A DNA stretch of 64,000 nt, taken from contig NZ_JANIIC010000003.1 of the NCBI RefSeq assembly GCF_024519315.1, forward strand, positions 186,001-250,000, written 5' to 3'. This document shows, piece after piece, positions 35,459 to 45,711 of the stretch. The translations under genes were made by a program, and so were the position numbers. The notes under the pieces are model-generated. The model was not told where the DNA came from. It saw only the letters and a list, made by a program, of their open reading frames with translations, and ran no database searches. This stretch comes from Streptomyces malaysiensis subsp. samsunensis (lineage in GTDB: Bacteria > Actinomycetota > Actinomycetes > Streptomycetales > Streptomycetaceae). Positions within the stretch are counted from its first letter, which is position 1; each line of letters starts with the position of its first letter.

Positions 35459-36112
35459 TCAGATGACGCCGCGGATCGCCGCCTCGAACCCTTCCACGTG
35501 TCCGGCGGCGAGAGTGGCGGCCTTCTCCGCATCGCCGTCGATGACGGCGCGCAGCAGAGGCCCGTGCTCGTGCACATGGCCCGCCAGGCCCGGCAGCCGG
35601 TCGAGGAACAGGCACCAGATCCGCGTGGCCAGGTTGTCGTACCTGATCAGGGTGTCCTCGAGGTAGGGATTCCGGGTCGCGGCGTAGATGGCGCGGTGCA
35701 CGGCCATATCGAGCCGGATCAGTTCCGTGCCGCCCCCGGACACCTTCGCCAGCCGCACCAGCAACCGCTCGAGGTCACCGCGATCGGCTCGGCCGGCGCG
35801 TCGGGCGGCCAAGCCCGCGGCGAGGGGCTCGAGTTGCTCACGGACTTCCGAGATGTGTCCGAGATCGGCGATCTGCACCTCGGTGGCGAAGGTTCCGCGC
35901 CGCGGGTAGGCGACGATGAGGCGCTCGTGCTCCAGCCGCTTGAGTGCCTCACGGACCGGAGTGCGCCCGAAGCCGAGTTCGGCGGCGATCCGCTCATCGT
36001 TGATCGGCTCTCCGGGGCGGATCCGGAGGGTCACAAGACGGTCCGAGATGGAGCGATAGGCCTGATCGGCCAGGGTTCCATCGCCCTGACCGGCGACGGT
36101 CGACGCGGTCAC
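35459..36112 (-). CDS. GntR-family (FadR/FCD) transcriptional regulator
   Basis: A 217-residue regulator taken from GTG 36112 after GAGAGGGG; an upstream in-frame start would add 17 residues. The winged helix reads [49 protein letters not shown]. The FCD domain has the metal/ligand positions [12 protein letters not shown] and [10 protein letters not shown]. It is divergent from glyA-sox with a 101-bp gap that contains TGATATATCA, so it most likely controls the sarcosine operon. Effector unknown, perhaps sarcosine or glycine. Confidence 0.9.
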   Translation of the reverse strand: MTASTVAGQGDGTLADQAYRSISDRLVTLRIRPGEPINDERIAAELGFGRTPVREALKRLEHERLIVAYPRRGTFATEVQIADLGHISEVREQLEPLAAGLAARRAGRADRGDLERLLVRLAKVSGGGTELIRLDMAVHRAIYAATRNPYLEDTLIRYDNLATRIWCLFLDRLPGLAGHVHEHGPLLRAVIDGDAEKAATLAAGHVEGFEAAIRGVI

Positions 36113-36171
36113 CCGAAACCCCTCTCTTGACGCGAGCCGAAGCGTGCTCTTAGCGTATCGCAACAGCAGGT

Positions 36172-36181
36172 TGATATATCA
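36172..36181. promoter_or_regulatory. TGATATATCA: candidate GntR operator for the sox operon
   Basis: A perfect 10-bp palindrome, AT-rich and embedded in TTGATATATCAGTTG, lies 33 bp upstream of the glyA start and 60 bp upstream of the GntR start. FCD-type GntR proteins commonly bind short palindromes of TTGATATATCAA type. Its position fits repression of both promoters. Confidence 0.6.
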
Positions 36182-36213
36182 GTTGCCTTTTAGTTGCTCC
36201 TCAGGGAGTTCTC

Positions 36214-37548
36214 ATGACTGCCCACACCCCCGCCCAGCGAGCCGCCCACCCCTCGGTTCTCGACGCCCAGCTCGCGGAGTTCGACCCGGAGATCGCCACG
36301 GCGATCGACGCGGAGCTGGCCCGGCAGCGCGGCACCCTGGAGATGATCGCGAGCGAGAACTTCGCACCGCTCGCGGTCATGCAGGCCCAGGGCTCGGTCC
36401 TGACCAACAAGTACGCCGAGGGCTACCCGGGCCGCCGCTACTACGGCGGCTGCGAGCACATCGACACCATCGAGCAGATCGCCATCGACCGCATCAAGCG
36501 ACTGTTCGGAGCCGAGGCCGCCAATGTGCAGCCCCACTCGGGCGCGCAGGCCAACGCGGCGGTCATGGCCGCCCTGCTGAAGCCCGGCGACACGATTCTC
36601 GGGCTGGACCTGGCCCACGGCGGCCACCTCACCCACGGCATGCGGCTCAACTTCTCCGGGCGCCTGTACCAGGTGGCGGCCTATCAGGTCGGCGAACGCG
36701 ACCACCGCGTCGACATGGAGCAGGTCCGCGCACTCGCCCACGAGCACCGGCCGAAGCTGATCGTGGCCGGCTGGTCGGCCTACCCCCGCCACCTGGACTT
36801 CGCGGAGTTCCGCCGCATAGCGGACGAGGTGGGCGCCTACCTGATGGTCGACATGGCCCACTTCGCGGGGCTGGTCGCTGCCGGACTGCACCCCTCCCCC
36901 GTGCCGCACGCTCACGTCGTGACCACCACCACCCACAAGACGCTGGGCGGCCCCCGCGGCGGTGTGATCCTCTCCACCGCCGAGCTGGCCAAGAAGATCA
37001 ACTCCTCGGTCTTCCCGGGCCAGCAGGGCGGTCCCCTCGAACACGTCATCGCGGCGAAGGCCGTCGCCTTCAAGATGGCCGCCCAGCCCGAGTTCGCGGA
37101 CCGCCAGCGCCGCACCCTGGAGGGGGCGGCGATCCTGGCCGAGCGGCTGCTGGCCGGGGACACGAAGGCGGCCGGGGTCAGCGTGCTGACCGGAGGCACC
37201 GATGTGCACCTGGTCCTGGTGGACCTGCGCGATTCCGAGTTGGACGGCAAGCAGGCCGAGGACCGGCTGCATCAGGTCGGCATCACCGTCAACCGCAACG
37301 CCGTCCCCTTCGACCCCCGCCCGCCCATGGTCAGCTCCGGTGTCCGGATCGGCACCCCCGCCCTGGCGGCCCGCGGCTTCGGGGCGGAGGAGTTCACGGA
37401 GGTCGCCGACATCGTGGCCACGGCGTTCCTGCCCGGCTTCGACGACCAGGTCGCCGCCGCGCTCCGCCGACGCGTCCAGGTCCTGACCGACCGCTTCCCG
37501 CTCTACCCCGTCGATCCGCGGCTCGTGGCCCAGGAGGCTGCCCGATGA
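36214..37548 (+). CDS. glyA: Serine hydroxymethyltransferase
   Basis: A 444-residue PLP enzyme with RBS GGGAG. It has [43 protein letters not shown], and the Schiff-base lysine region [16 protein letters not shown]. It transfers a one-carbon unit between serine and glycine with tetrahydrofolate. As the first gene of the sarcosine oxidase operon it can use the glycine and methylene-THF that SoxBDAG produces, giving serine. The following soxB overlaps its stop (ATGA). A housekeeping glyA is expected elsewhere, so this is a catabolic copy. Confidence 0.95.
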   Translation: MTAHTPAQRAAHPSVLDAQLAEFDPEIATAIDAELARQRGTLEMIASENFAPLAVMQAQGSVLTNKYAEGYPGRRYYGGCEHIDTIEQIAIDRIKRLFGAEAANVQPHSGAQANAAVMAALLKPGDTILGLDLAHGGHLTHGMRLNFSGRLYQVAAYQVGERDHRVDMEQVRALAHEHRPKLIVAGWSAYPRHLDFAEFRRIADEVGAYLMVDMAHFAGLVAAGLHPSPVPHAHVVTTTTHKTLGGPRGGVILSTAELAKKINSSVFPGQQGGPLEHVIAAKAVAFKMAAQPEFADRQRRTLEGAAILAERLLAGDTKAAGVSVLTGGTDVHLVLVDLRDSELDGKQAEDRLHQVGITVNRNAVPFDPRPPMVSSGVRIGTPALAARGFGAEEFTEVADIVATAFLPGFDDQVAAALRRRVQVLTDRFPLYPVDPRLVAQEAAR

Positions 37549-38843
37549 CGCTCCCACGCGACAACGCTCCCGCCCGCCCGTCTCCCGCCACCACCCTCAA
37601 TCGAGCTCCGCACCCCGACGCCGGGCCCGGCGACGCCCTGCCCGATCACCCCGACTTCCTGTGGCGCAACCCCGAACCGAAGCGGTCGTACGACGTCGTG
37701 ATCGTGGGCGGCGGCGGGCACGGCCTGGCCACCGCCTACTACCTGGCCAAGAACCACGGCATCACCAATGTCGCCGTCCTGGAGAAGGGCTGGCTCGCGG
37801 GCGGCAACATGGCCCGCAACACCACCATCATCCGCTCCAACTACCTGTGGGACGAGAGCTCGGGCATCTACGAGCACTCGCTGAAACTGTGGGAGACCCT
37901 GGAAGAGGATCTCGACTACCCGATCCTCTTCAGCCAGCGCGGCGTGCTCAACCTCGCCCACAGCCTTCAGGACATCCGCGACAGCAAGCGCCGCGTCCAC
38001 GCCAACCAGCTCAACGGCATCGACGCCGAGTGGCTGGAGCCGGACGAGGTCGCCAAGGTCTGTCCCATCGTCAACGTCTCCCCCGATGTGCGCTATCCGG
38101 TGCTCGGCGCCACCTACCAGCCGCGCGCGGGCATCGCCAAGCACGACTATGTGGCGTGGGGCTTCGCCCGCAGGGCCGATGTCTACGGCATCGATCTGAT
38201 CCAGGACTGCGAGGTCACCGGCCTCGACATCCAGGGCGGCCGCATACGAGGCGTGCGGACCACGCGGGGCCCCATCGCCGCAGGAAAGGTCGCGCTCGCG
38301 GGCGCCGGGCACTCCTCCGTGCTGGCTTCCATGGCGGGCCTGCGGCTGCCGCTCCAGAGCCATCCGCTTCAGGCCCTGGTCTCGGAGCTCCTCGAACCGG
38401 TGCACCCGACCGTGGTGATGTCGAACGCCGTGCATGTGTACGTCTCCCAGGCCCACAAGGGCGAGCTCGTCATGGGCGCCGGCATCGACAGCTACAACGG
38501 CTACGGACAGCGCGGCGCGTTCCATATCCTGGAGCGCCAGATGGCCGCCGCCCTGGAGCTCTTCCCCGTCTTCGCACGCGCCCACATGCTGCGCACCTGG
38601 GCCGGCATCGTCGACGTCACCCCGGACGCCTCCCCCATCGTCGGCCTGACCCCCGTCGAGGACCTCTACCTCAACTGCGGCTGGGGCACCGGCGGTTTCA
38701 AGGCCACACCGGGCGTCGGCTGGTGTTACGCGCACACCATCGCCACCGGCCAACCCCACCCCTACAACGCGCCCTTCACGCTCGACCGCTTCACCACCGG
38801 CGCCCTGGTCGACGAACACGGCGCGGCCGCGGTCGCCCACTGA
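37545..38843 (+). CDS. soxB: Sarcosine oxidase subunit beta
   Basis: A 432-residue subunit; the ATG at 37545 overlaps the glyA stop. It has the FAD motif [19 protein letters not shown] near residue 50, [20 protein letters not shown], and a conserved His-rich segment AGHSSV. The N-terminal 35 residues before the FAD motif are extra ([18 protein letters not shown] is common in the family). It binds covalent FMN and noncovalent FAD and oxidises sarcosine. Part of the heterotetramer with SoxA, SoxG and SoxD. Confidence 0.95.
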   Translation: MTLPRDNAPARPSPATTLNRAPHPDAGPGDALPDHPDFLWRNPEPKRSYDVVIVGGGGHGLATAYYLAKNHGITNVAVLEKGWLAGGNMARNTTIIRSNYLWDESSGIYEHSLKLWETLEEDLDYPILFSQRGVLNLAHSLQDIRDSKRRVHANQLNGIDAEWLEPDEVAKVCPIVNVSPDVRYPVLGATYQPRAGIAKHDYVAWGFARRADVYGIDLIQDCEVTGLDIQGGRIRGVRTTRGPIAAGKVALAGAGHSSVLASMAGLRLPLQSHPLQALVSELLEPVHPTVVMSNAVHVYVSQAHKGELVMGAGIDSYNGYGQRGAFHILERQMAAALELFPVFARAHMLRTWAGIVDVTPDASPIVGLTPVEDLYLNCGWGTGGFKATPGVGWCYAHTIATGQPHPYNAPFTLDRFTTGALVDEHGAAAVAH

Positions 38844-38868
38844 CCACCGTTCCAGCGAGGAGATCGTC

Positions 38869-39195
38869 ATGCAGCTCATAGCCTGCCCCTGGTGCGGTGA
38901 GCGCGAGGAGAACGAATTCCACTACGGCGGTCAGGCACACGTCGCCTACCCCCAGGACCCCTACGCGCTCGATGACGAGCAGTGGGCCGAGTACGTCTTC
39001 TTCCGCGACAACACCAAGGGTCCGTTCGCCGAGCGCTGGGTGCATGCGGCGGGCTGCCGGCGCTGGTTCAACGCCCTGCGCGACACCGTCACCCACGAGT
39101 TCCTCGCGGTCTACGACGTCCGCGCGAAGCACCCTCCCACCACGAGCGCCGCACCCGCCGCACCGCGGCGGAAGGATCAGGAGGCCAGCCGATGA
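38869..39195 (+). CDS. soxD: Sarcosine oxidase subunit delta
   Basis: A 108-residue subunit after GAGGAG. It has MQLIACPWCGEREENEFHYGG with the CxxC and His of the structural zinc site, RWVHAAGCRRWFNALRDTVTHEF with the last Cys, and a short disordered Lys/Arg-rich tail. The tail (AKHPPTTSAAPAAP) is about 15 residues longer than in typical members. The stop overlaps soxA (ATGA). Confidence 0.95.
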   Translation: MQLIACPWCGEREENEFHYGGQAHVAYPQDPYALDDEQWAEYVFFRDNTKGPFAERWVHAAGCRRWFNALRDTVTHEFLAVYDVRAKHPPTTSAAPAAPRRKDQEASR

Positions 39196-42053
39196 ACACG
39201 CCGTTCCGCGCCCACGGCCACGGTCATGTCGACCGCGACACCACCCTGTCCTTCACCTTCGACGGCATCACCCACACCGGACACCCCGGCGACACCCTCG
39301 CCTCGGCCCTGCTGGCCAACGGCGTGCACCGCGTGGCCGGCAGCATCAAGTACGGACGCCCGCGCGGCGTCCTGGCCGCGGGAGCCGAAGAGCCCAACGC
39401 GCTCGTGCAGATCGAGGCCCCCTTCCCCGAGCCCATGCTCACGGCCACCACCGTGGAGCTGTACGACGGCCTCGTCGCGCGGGGCCTGTCCGGCCAGGGC
39501 CGGCTGAGCAGCCGCCCGGACCCGGCCCGCTACGACACCATGCACGCCCACTGCGACCTGCTGGTCGTCGGCGCGGGCCCGGCGGGGCTGGCCACCACGC
39601 TGGCGGCCGCCCGGGCCGGCGCCCGCGTGATCCTCATCGACGAACTCCCGCGGCCCGGCGGGTCGCTGCTCGGCGGCCAGGAACTGCTGGACGGCGCACC
39701 GGCGACCGTATGGGCCGACGGGGTCGTCGCCGAACTCGACGCCCACGCCGACGTCCAGGTGCTGCGGCGCACCACCGCCTTCGGCCACTATGACGACGGG
39801 CTCGTCCTGGCCCTGGAGAAGCGCACGGACCACCTCGGTGCCACGGCGCCCGCCCACATCTCGCGGCAACGGGTCTGGCGCATCCGCGCCAAGCAGGTCG
39901 TGTACGCCACCGGCGCCTACGAGCGTCCGGTCGCCTTCGACAACAACGACCGCCCCGGCATCATGCTGGCCGGCTCCGCCCGCACCTACCTGAACCGCTT
40001 CGGCGTCCTGCCCGGACGGCGGGCCGTCGTGTTCACCACCAACGACAGCGCCTACCCGGCCGCACTCGAACTGGCCGACGCGGGCATCCGGATCGCCGCG
40101 GTGATCGACGCGCGCGAGGAGGTGCCGGAGCACTGGCGCGCCGCCTGCCACGAACGCGGCATCGGCATCCGCGCGGGCCACGTGGTCACCGGCACCAGCG
40201 GTGTCGAGCGCGTCACCCGTGCCCATGTCGCCGCCTTCGGCCGGGGACGCCTCGGCGAGCGGCAGGGCATCGGCTGCGATCTGCTGCTGGTCTCCGGCGG
40301 CTGGAACCCCGCGGTGGCCCTGTTCAGCCAGGCCCGCGGCGCCCTGCGCTACGACACCGGAATCGGAGCGTTCGTCCCCGCGCACGCGCTGGACGGCGTC
40401 CGTACGGCGGGATCGGCGAGCGGTACGTTCACGCTGGCCGGCGCTCTCGCCGACGGTGTGGACGCCGCCCGGCGGGCCCTGTCGGCCATCGGCAGGACCT
40501 GCCGGACGACCGCCCTGCCGAGCCCCGCTCCGCTCCCGGACGCGGCGCCCGCCCACGTGCTCTGGCGGGTCCCGAGTCCGCAGGACGATCAGGACGGCGC
40601 GAAGCAGTTCGTCGACTTGCAGCGGGACGCCCTCGTCTCCGATGTGCTGCGGGCGACCGGAGCGGGTCTGCGGTCCGTGGAACACGTCAAGCGCTACACC
40701 ACGATCGGCACCGCCCACGACCAGGGCCGCACATCGGGCGTGATGACCTCGGGCATCGTCGCCGAGGCCCTCGGGGTGGACGTCGCCGACCTCGGCACGA
40801 CGCGTTCGCGTCCGCCCGCGCTGCCGGTGGCCTTCGCCGCCCTCGCGGGCCGTAACCGCGGCGAACTGTTCGACCCCATCAGGGTGACCGCGCTGCACCC
40901 CTGGCACGTCGAGCACGGCGCCCGGTTCGAGGACGTCGGCCAGTGGAAGCGTCCCTGGTACTACCCCCGGGCCGACGAGACCATGGACGAGGCGGTGCTG
41001 CGCGAGTGCCGGGCCGCCCGTACCGGCGTCGCGATGATGGACGGCTCCACACTTGGCAAGATCAATGTGCAGGGCCCGGACGCCGGCGTACTGCTGGACC
41101 GGCTCTACACGAACATGATGAGCACCCTCAAGGTGGGCCGGATCCGCTACGGGGTGATGTGCGGCGTCGACGGCATGGCCATCGACGACGGCACCGTGAT
41201 CCGTGTGGCCGAGCGGGAGTTCCTGCTGACCACGACGACCGGCAACGCGGCCAAGGTCCTCGCGTGGATGGAGGAGTGGCTACAGACGGAGTGGCCCGAC
41301 CTGCGCGTGCACCTCACCTCCGTCACCGAGCACTGGGTGACGATCCCTCTGGTCGGCCCCCGCTCCCGCGATGTGCTGGCCCTGGTCGCCCCGGGCCTGG
41401 ACGTCGGCAAGGACGCCTTTCCGTTCATGTCCTGGCGGGACGCCACCGTCGCCGGGGTAGCGGCGCGCGTGTGCCGCATCAGTTTCTCCGGTGAACTCGC
41501 CTACGAGATCAACGTGCCCGCGTGGGACGGCATCACGGTGTGGAAGGCCCTCCACACGGCGGGCGGCGCGTTCGGCATCACGCCGTACGGCACCGAGACG
41601 ATGCACGTACTGCGCGCGGAGAAGGCGTACCCGATCATCGGGCAGGACACCGACGGCACCGTCACCCCGCAGGACCTGGGCATGTCGTGGGTCGTGTCCA
41701 AGAAGAAGCCGGACTTCGTCGGCAAGCGGTCCTTCACCCGTGCGGAGAACCGGCGCGGCGACCGCAAGCAGCTCGTGGGCCTGCTGCCGGCCGACGAGCG
41801 GGTTCTGCTGCCCGAAGGCGCCCAGATCATCGCCACCAGCGAGATCCCGGCGCCACCGGTACCCATGCTCGGCCACATCACGTCCAGCTACCGCAGTGAC
41901 GCCCTGCGACGGACGTTCGCCCTGGCTCTGGTGCGCTCGGGAACCCAGCGTATCGGCGAAACCCTCTACGTCCCGCTGGACGGCCGGACCGTACCGGTGA
42001 CCGTGACCGAGCCCGTGCTCTTCGACAAGGAGGGAACTCGCCGTGACGGTTGA
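39192..42053 (+). CDS. soxA: Sarcosine oxidase subunit alpha
   Basis: A 953-residue protein starting at the ATG inside the soxD stop. The order is a ferredoxin-like N-terminus (about 20-75; GHPGDTLASALLANGVHRVAGS), then an NAD-binding Rossmann domain (about 118-450; LLVVGAGPAGLATTLAAARAG), then a GcvT-like folate domain (about 590-950; GTLGKINVQGPDAGVLLDRLY, TEHWVTIPLVGPRSRDVL). It binds NAD+ and tetrahydrofolate. The folate arm captures the formaldehyde unit as 5,10-methylene-THF, while H2O2 is released. Length matches the family and there is no sign of disruption. Confidence 0.96.
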   Translation: MNTPFRAHGHGHVDRDTTLSFTFDGITHTGHPGDTLASALLANGVHRVAGSIKYGRPRGVLAAGAEEPNALVQIEAPFPEPMLTATTVELYDGLVARGLSGQGRLSSRPDPARYDTMHAHCDLLVVGAGPAGLATTLAAARAGARVILIDELPRPGGSLLGGQELLDGAPATVWADGVVAELDAHADVQVLRRTTAFGHYDDGLVLALEKRTDHLGATAPAHISRQRVWRIRAKQVVYATGAYERPVAFDNNDRPGIMLAGSARTYLNRFGVLPGRRAVVFTTNDSAYPAALELADAGIRIAAVIDAREEVPEHWRAACHERGIGIRAGHVVTGTSGVERVTRAHVAAFGRGRLGERQGIGCDLLLVSGGWNPAVALFSQARGALRYDTGIGAFVPAHALDGVRTAGSASGTFTLAGALADGVDAARRALSAIGRTCRTTALPSPAPLPDAAPAHVLWRVPSPQDDQDGAKQFVDLQRDALVSDVLRATGAGLRSVEHVKRYTTIGTAHDQGRTSGVMTSGIVAEALGVDVADLGTTRSRPPALPVAFAALAGRNRGELFDPIRVTALHPWHVEHGARFEDVGQWKRPWYYPRADETMDEAVLRECRAARTGVAMMDGSTLGKINVQGPDAGVLLDRLYTNMMSTLKVGRIRYGVMCGVDGMAIDDGTVIRVAEREFLLTTTTGNAAKVLAWMEEWLQTEWPDLRVHLTSVTEHWVTIPLVGPRSRDVLALVAPGLDVGKDAFPFMSWRDATVAGVAARVCRISFSGELAYEINVPAWDGITVWKALHTAGGAFGITPYGTETMHVLRAEKAYPIIGQDTDGTVTPQDLGMSWVVSKKKPDFVGKRSFTRAENRRGDRKQLVGLLPADERVLLPEGAQIIATSEIPAPPVPMLGHITSSYRSDALRRTFALALVRSGTQRIGETLYVPLDGRTVPVTVTEPVLFDKEGTRRDG

Positions 42054-42630
42054 GACGCCCGCTCGCTTCAGCCCGCTGTCCCAGTGGCGGGACAGCTTCG
42101 CGCAGCTGCCGACCGGAGTGCAGGTCCGGGAGCTGCCCTGCCTGACCCAGCTCACCCTTCGGGCTGAGCCCGGCAGCACCGCGGCGAGGTCCATCGAGGC
42201 TTCGCTGGGTATCACGCTGCCGGGCCCCCTGCGCGCCGAGGTGTCGGAGGACGTCGAGGTGCTGTGGATGGGCCCGGACGAATGGCTGCTGGTGGCTCCC
42301 GAGGTCAGCCGGCACGATCTCCTCGCGCGGCTGCGATCCGCCATCGGGGACGAGTTCGCCACTGTCACCGACGTCTCGGCGCAGCGCACCACGCTGGCCC
42401 TGTCCGGGCGTCTCGTACCCGAGGTACTGGCGCGGGGCTGTGCCATCGATCTGGACCCGCGGGTGACACCGGTCGGCTCCTGCCTGACCACGCTGCTGGC
42501 CCAGGCCCCGATCACCCTCGTGGTGCGAGGAGAAGGAGCGTCCAGCGTCTGGCTGCTGGTCCGCGCGTCGTTCGCCTCCTATCTGGCCACCTGGCTGCTC
42601 GACGCCTGCACCGAGTACCGGGGAAGCTGA
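42043..42630 (+). CDS. soxG: Sarcosine oxidase subunit gamma
   Basis: A 195-residue protein starting at GTG 42043 inside the end of soxA (11-base overlap, GGAGG upstream). Family marks: VRELPCLTQLTLRA, VLWMGPDEWLLVAP and FATVTDVSAQRTTLALSG, then a C-terminal WLLDACTEY. It is a small GcvT-like subunit that completes the heterotetramer. The operon ends here, with a short stable hairpin 11 bp later. Confidence 0.93.
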   Translation: MTVETPARFSPLSQWRDSFAQLPTGVQVRELPCLTQLTLRAEPGSTAARSIEASLGITLPGPLRAEVSEDVEVLWMGPDEWLLVAPEVSRHDLLARLRSAIGDEFATVTDVSAQRTTLALSGRLVPEVLARGCAIDLDPRVTPVGSCLTTLLAQAPITLVVRGEGASSVWLLVRASFASYLATWLLDACTEYRGS

Positions 42631-42640
42631 ATGGGCATCA

Positions 42641-42656
42641 GCGCCTTCGGAGGCGC
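42641..42656 (+). terminator. Short hairpin after soxG
   Basis: GCGCCT-TCGG-AGGCGC forms a 6-bp stem with a very stable TCGG-type tetraloop, just after soxG. It probably terminates the sox operon. Confidence 0.45.
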
Positions 42657-42710
42657 GGTCCTGCTCGACGGCTGCCGCATCTGAGGGGACTCGCCGAGCC
42701 CGTCCAGGGA

Positions 42711-43202
42711 TCAGCGGGCCGCGACGAGTCCGCGCCGGTACCGCACACCGGGGCGTCCACCAACTGTGACGTCTCCCACGAGGGTGAAGCCATTGCGGCC
42801 GAGCACGGTCATGGAGGCCACATTGCCGAGGGTGGTGACCGCGGTGAGGGTGTCGAGCCGGTACTCCGTGGCGGCCATCCGGCACATCTCTTCGACCGCC
42901 GCGGTTGCCACCCCCCGGCCCGCTGTCCGCTCGCCGATCCGGTAGCCGAGTTCGGCGTCCCCGTCCTCGACGTCCATGAGATTGACGCGGCCGATCAGCT
43001 CCCCCTCGTCGTCCACGACGACATGGAAATGACACACCCCGGCGTCCTGCTCGGCGAGCAGGGCGCGGTGACGGGAAGCGAACTCCACGAAGTACGCGTC
43101 CCCGCGGTCCGGGACCGTCCGAGCGAAGTACTCCCGGTTCTCACGTTCGAAGGCCAACAGGGCCGGTGCATGGTCGGCCCTCAGCCGCTCCAACCTCAAC
43201 AT
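42711..43202 (-). CDS. GNAT-family N-acetyltransferase (RimJ/RimL-like)
   Basis: A 163-residue protein; start placed at ATG 43202 (MLRLERLRADHAPALLAFERENREYF), with ATG 43214 an alternative. It has FHVVVDDEGELIGRVNL, the CoA motif GYRIGERTAGRGVATAAVEEM (R/Q-x-x-G-x-G/A) and NVASMTVLGRNGFTLVG. Acetyl-CoA dependent acylation of an N-terminal or small amine. It is convergent with soxG and not part of that operon. Confidence 0.88.
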   Translation of the reverse strand: MLRLERLRADHAPALLAFERENREYFARTVPDRGDAYFVEFASRHRALLAEQDAGVCHFHVVVDDEGELIGRVNLMDVEDGDAELGYRIGERTAGRGVATAAVEEMCRMAATEYRLDTLTAVTTLGNVASMTVLGRNGFTLVGDVTVGGRPGVRYRRGLVAAR

Positions 43203-43406
43203 GCCCAAAAGCATACGTAACGATGGCCGCGCCCGCCCCTGGTTTCCTGGCCCACCGGCATTCGACGCGGAATTCTTCCCGAGGTGCCCCCCAGCCGGCG
43301 AAGGGAAAAGCGCAATTTGCTTGTGTATCACGCCTATCCCTCAAGTATCCACGCCGAGTAGCCTGTTCTCCCGTCGATACTGTAGTACTGAGGGGGCTGA
43401 GAGCCT

Positions 43407-45187
43407 GTGATCGTACTCGGTTACAACGGATTCAGCAGAGGTGCGGAGCTTTTCGGGCGCCTCTACGGGGCGACTGGTGTCGGTCGTAACCTTTTGGTGG
43501 GTCATGATGCCGCGGCGGCTCTGGCGATCGACGGCGAAGTGGTCGCGGCGGTCGAGGAGGAGCGGCTCAGCCGGGTCAAGAAGACCTCCGATTTTCCGGC
43601 CCACGCGATCAATGGTGTCTGAACTCCGCGGGCGTCGACCTCGACCAGGTGGACGTTTTCGCTTTCCCCTGGCGGTTTTCGCCGACCGTGGCCGAGGAGA
43701 TGATTTCGCAGATATGTGACTCCGACATGCCGGTCACGGCGAAGTTCGACGCCCTGCGCAGCACGGGCGAGCTCTACAACGGCATGATCAGCCGCGACGC
43801 GGTGTACGACGACTTCGTCCGGCGGACCGGCTATGAGCTGGATCCCAACAAGCTCGTACTGGTCCCCCACCATCTGGCCCATCTCATGTGCGGCGCCTAT
43901 CTGGCCGGCGGGGGCGACGCCGCGTTCCTGGTGAGCGACGGCCGGGCGGGGACCCTGTCCGCCGTCATGGGCGAGCTGCGGAACGGCGTGGTCAGCGTGT
44001 TCGAGGAGAGCTCGGTCCCCATGACCAGCTCGCTGGGCGTGGCGTTCGGGAGGATCACCCGCTACCTGGGGTTCGTGCCGAACAACGATGAGTACAAGGT
44101 GATGGGCCTGGCCGCGTACGGCCCGCCGCCGCGGCACAACCCGCTGCTGGAACGCGTGGTGCGGCTGCATGAGAACGGCTCGTACACCATCTCCACCCCC
44201 CGGGACACAGGAGCGTATTACGCCCTGTTCGACAGCCTCTTCGGCGGCGACAGCGAGAAGCGCGAGCAGTTCGACTTCCGTGTCAAGGTCGCCGGGCTGG
44301 CACAGCACATGGTCGAGGCCATCACCGCGCATCAGCTGCGGACGCTGACCGCGCGCTCCGATCTGGACCACCTGCTCTTCGAGGGTGGCCTGGCGCTGAA
44401 CTGCGTAGCCAATACGAAGATGCTGGAGAGGTCGCCGTTCACCGGTATGGAGGTCAGCTTCGGGGCCAGCGATCCGGGAGTCGCCATCGGCGCGGCCGTG
44501 TACGCCGCAGGTCTCAGGGATCGGCCCGCCGACGCGGTCACCACCCCCTACCTGGGGCCTTCGTACGATGAGCGGCAGGTCCTGGACACGCTGGCGGAGT
44601 ACGCGGACCGGGTGGAGTGGCAGGAGGAGCCCGATGCCGCTTCGCTCGCCGAACGGACGGCGGAGCTGCTGGCCGGGAAGAACGTCGTGGGCTGGTTCCA
44701 GGGCCGGAGCGAGTTCGGACCGCGCGCCCTGGGCAACCGCAGCATTCTCGCCAATCCAGCCTTCCCCGACATCAAGGACATCATCAATCTCCGGGTGAAA
44801 CACCGGGAGCCCTTCCGTCCGTTCGCGCCCGTCATCCTCGAATCCGAGGCCCCGCGCGTCTTCGAGATGGGCAAGAAGACCTCGTCCCCCTATATGACGT
44901 TTGTCTTCCCGGTGCGGAAGAAGTACCAGGAGCGGATTCCCGGTGCCTGTCACGTGGACGGCACGGCGCGGGCCCAGACGGTGAACGAGCGGCAGAACCC
45001 CGCGCTCGCACGGCTGTTGCGCGCCTTCACGGCCCGGACGGATGTGCCCTGCCTGCTGAACACGTCCTTCAACGTGGCCGGTGAGCCCATCGTCTGCTCG
45101 CCGCGGGACGCGGTGGAGTGCTTCCTCGCCACCGAAATCGACTACCTGGTCATCGACCGGTTCGTGGTCACGAAGAAGGCGGGCTGA
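43407..45187 (+). pseudogene. NodU/CmcH-family carbamoyltransferase, split by a frameshift
   Basis: The GTG at 43407 gives VIVLGYNGFSRGAELFGRL, then GRNLLVGHDAAAALAIDGE (catalytic HDAAAA) and AVEEERLSRVKKTSDFP. A missing base near 43614 (AATGGTGTCTG where AATTGG is expected) ends this part. The remaining 512 residues continue in another frame: DVFAFPWRFSP, PHHLAHLMCGAY, YLGFVPNNDEYKVMGLAAYG, GRSEFGPRALGNRSILA. Corrected length is about 593 residues, typical of O-carbamoyltransferases, which use carbamoyl phosphate to carbamoylate hydroxyls of antibiotics. It sits opposite the decaying A-PCP-TE operon. Confidence 0.85.
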
Positions 45188-45192
45188 GCCGT

Positions 45193-45224
45193 CGGCTCGC
45201 GGGGCGCCTTCGCCCCGCGGGCCG
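45193..45224. terminator. Hairpin terminator after the carbamoyltransferase
   Basis: CGGCTCGCGGGGCG pairs with CGCCCCGCGGGCCG (13 of 14 bp) over a CCTT loop, 6 bp after the stop and 9 bp before the convergent cupin stop. It probably terminates both. Confidence 0.75.
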
Positions 45225-45232
45225 AACGTCCC

Positions 45233-45670
45233 TCATGCCTCGGGCAGCTGAATGGGCTCGTTCGGCCCGCCCTTTGTCTCGATGGTCAAGAACGACAGAA
45301 CATCGTCTCCGATGTTCTTGAGGTCGTGAAGGTGGTATCGCCCTTCGGGGCAACAGAAATGCCGGGACTGTCCGCGGGCGTAAGAGATTTCATGAGTGGT
45401 GCCATCGCTTGAGTGCTGGCGGGCCCGGCCGCCGGTGAGGGCTATCCAGAAGTAGTCCAGAACATGCCGATGGACGGGAATCCGCTCTCCCGGTCGGAGG
45501 TGGGTCTCCCAGATGCGCAGTGAACCGGTCTCCTGCACCAGCGACTGGCCGATCCAGCCGTTATCGGCGTTGTTGTCGAATTCCTTTCGCAGCTCCGGGC
45601 TCCAGCGAGCAAACCCCTCGGCGACAACGGTGCTCGACAAAGGGATATCGGAGTGAGAATGATGACCCAC
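45233..45670 (-). CDS. Small cupin protein
   Basis: A 145-residue single-cupin protein (MGHHSHSDIPLSSTVVAEGF start at 45670). It has IWETHLRPGERIPVHRHVLDYFWIALTGG, where HRH and the following Asp or Tyr fall in the metal site, and SRHFCCPEGRYHLHDLKNIG with a late His pair. It is probably a non-heme metal enzyme or binding protein. It is the last gene of the A-PCP-TE/epimerase/aminotransferase operon, 41 bp after the corrected aminotransferase end. The segment RIWETHLRPGERIPVHRHV is similar to auxiliary cupins of secondary metabolism. Confidence 0.75.
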   Translation of the reverse strand: MGHHSHSDIPLSSTVVAEGFARWSPELRKEFDNNADNGWIGQSLVQETGSLRIWETHLRPGERIPVHRHVLDYFWIALTGGRARQHSSDGTTHEISYARGQSRHFCCPEGRYHLHDLKNIGDDVLSFLTIETKGGPNEPIQLPEA

Positions 45671-45711
45671 GACACCGGATCCTTTCGGCTGGACGACAGG
45701 GCTCGATATGG

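Noticed and set aside
38982..39191. 70-residue N-terminal extension of soxA
   Set aside because: It lies within soxD in another frame; the ATG at 39192 overlaps the soxD stop and matches the family N-terminus.
43502..44953. 483-codon minus-strand frame opposite the carbamoyltransferase
   Set aside because: Its composition (Arg, Gly, His, Val) and lack of any motif mark it as an antisense shadow; the plus strand carries clear carbamoyltransferase motifs.
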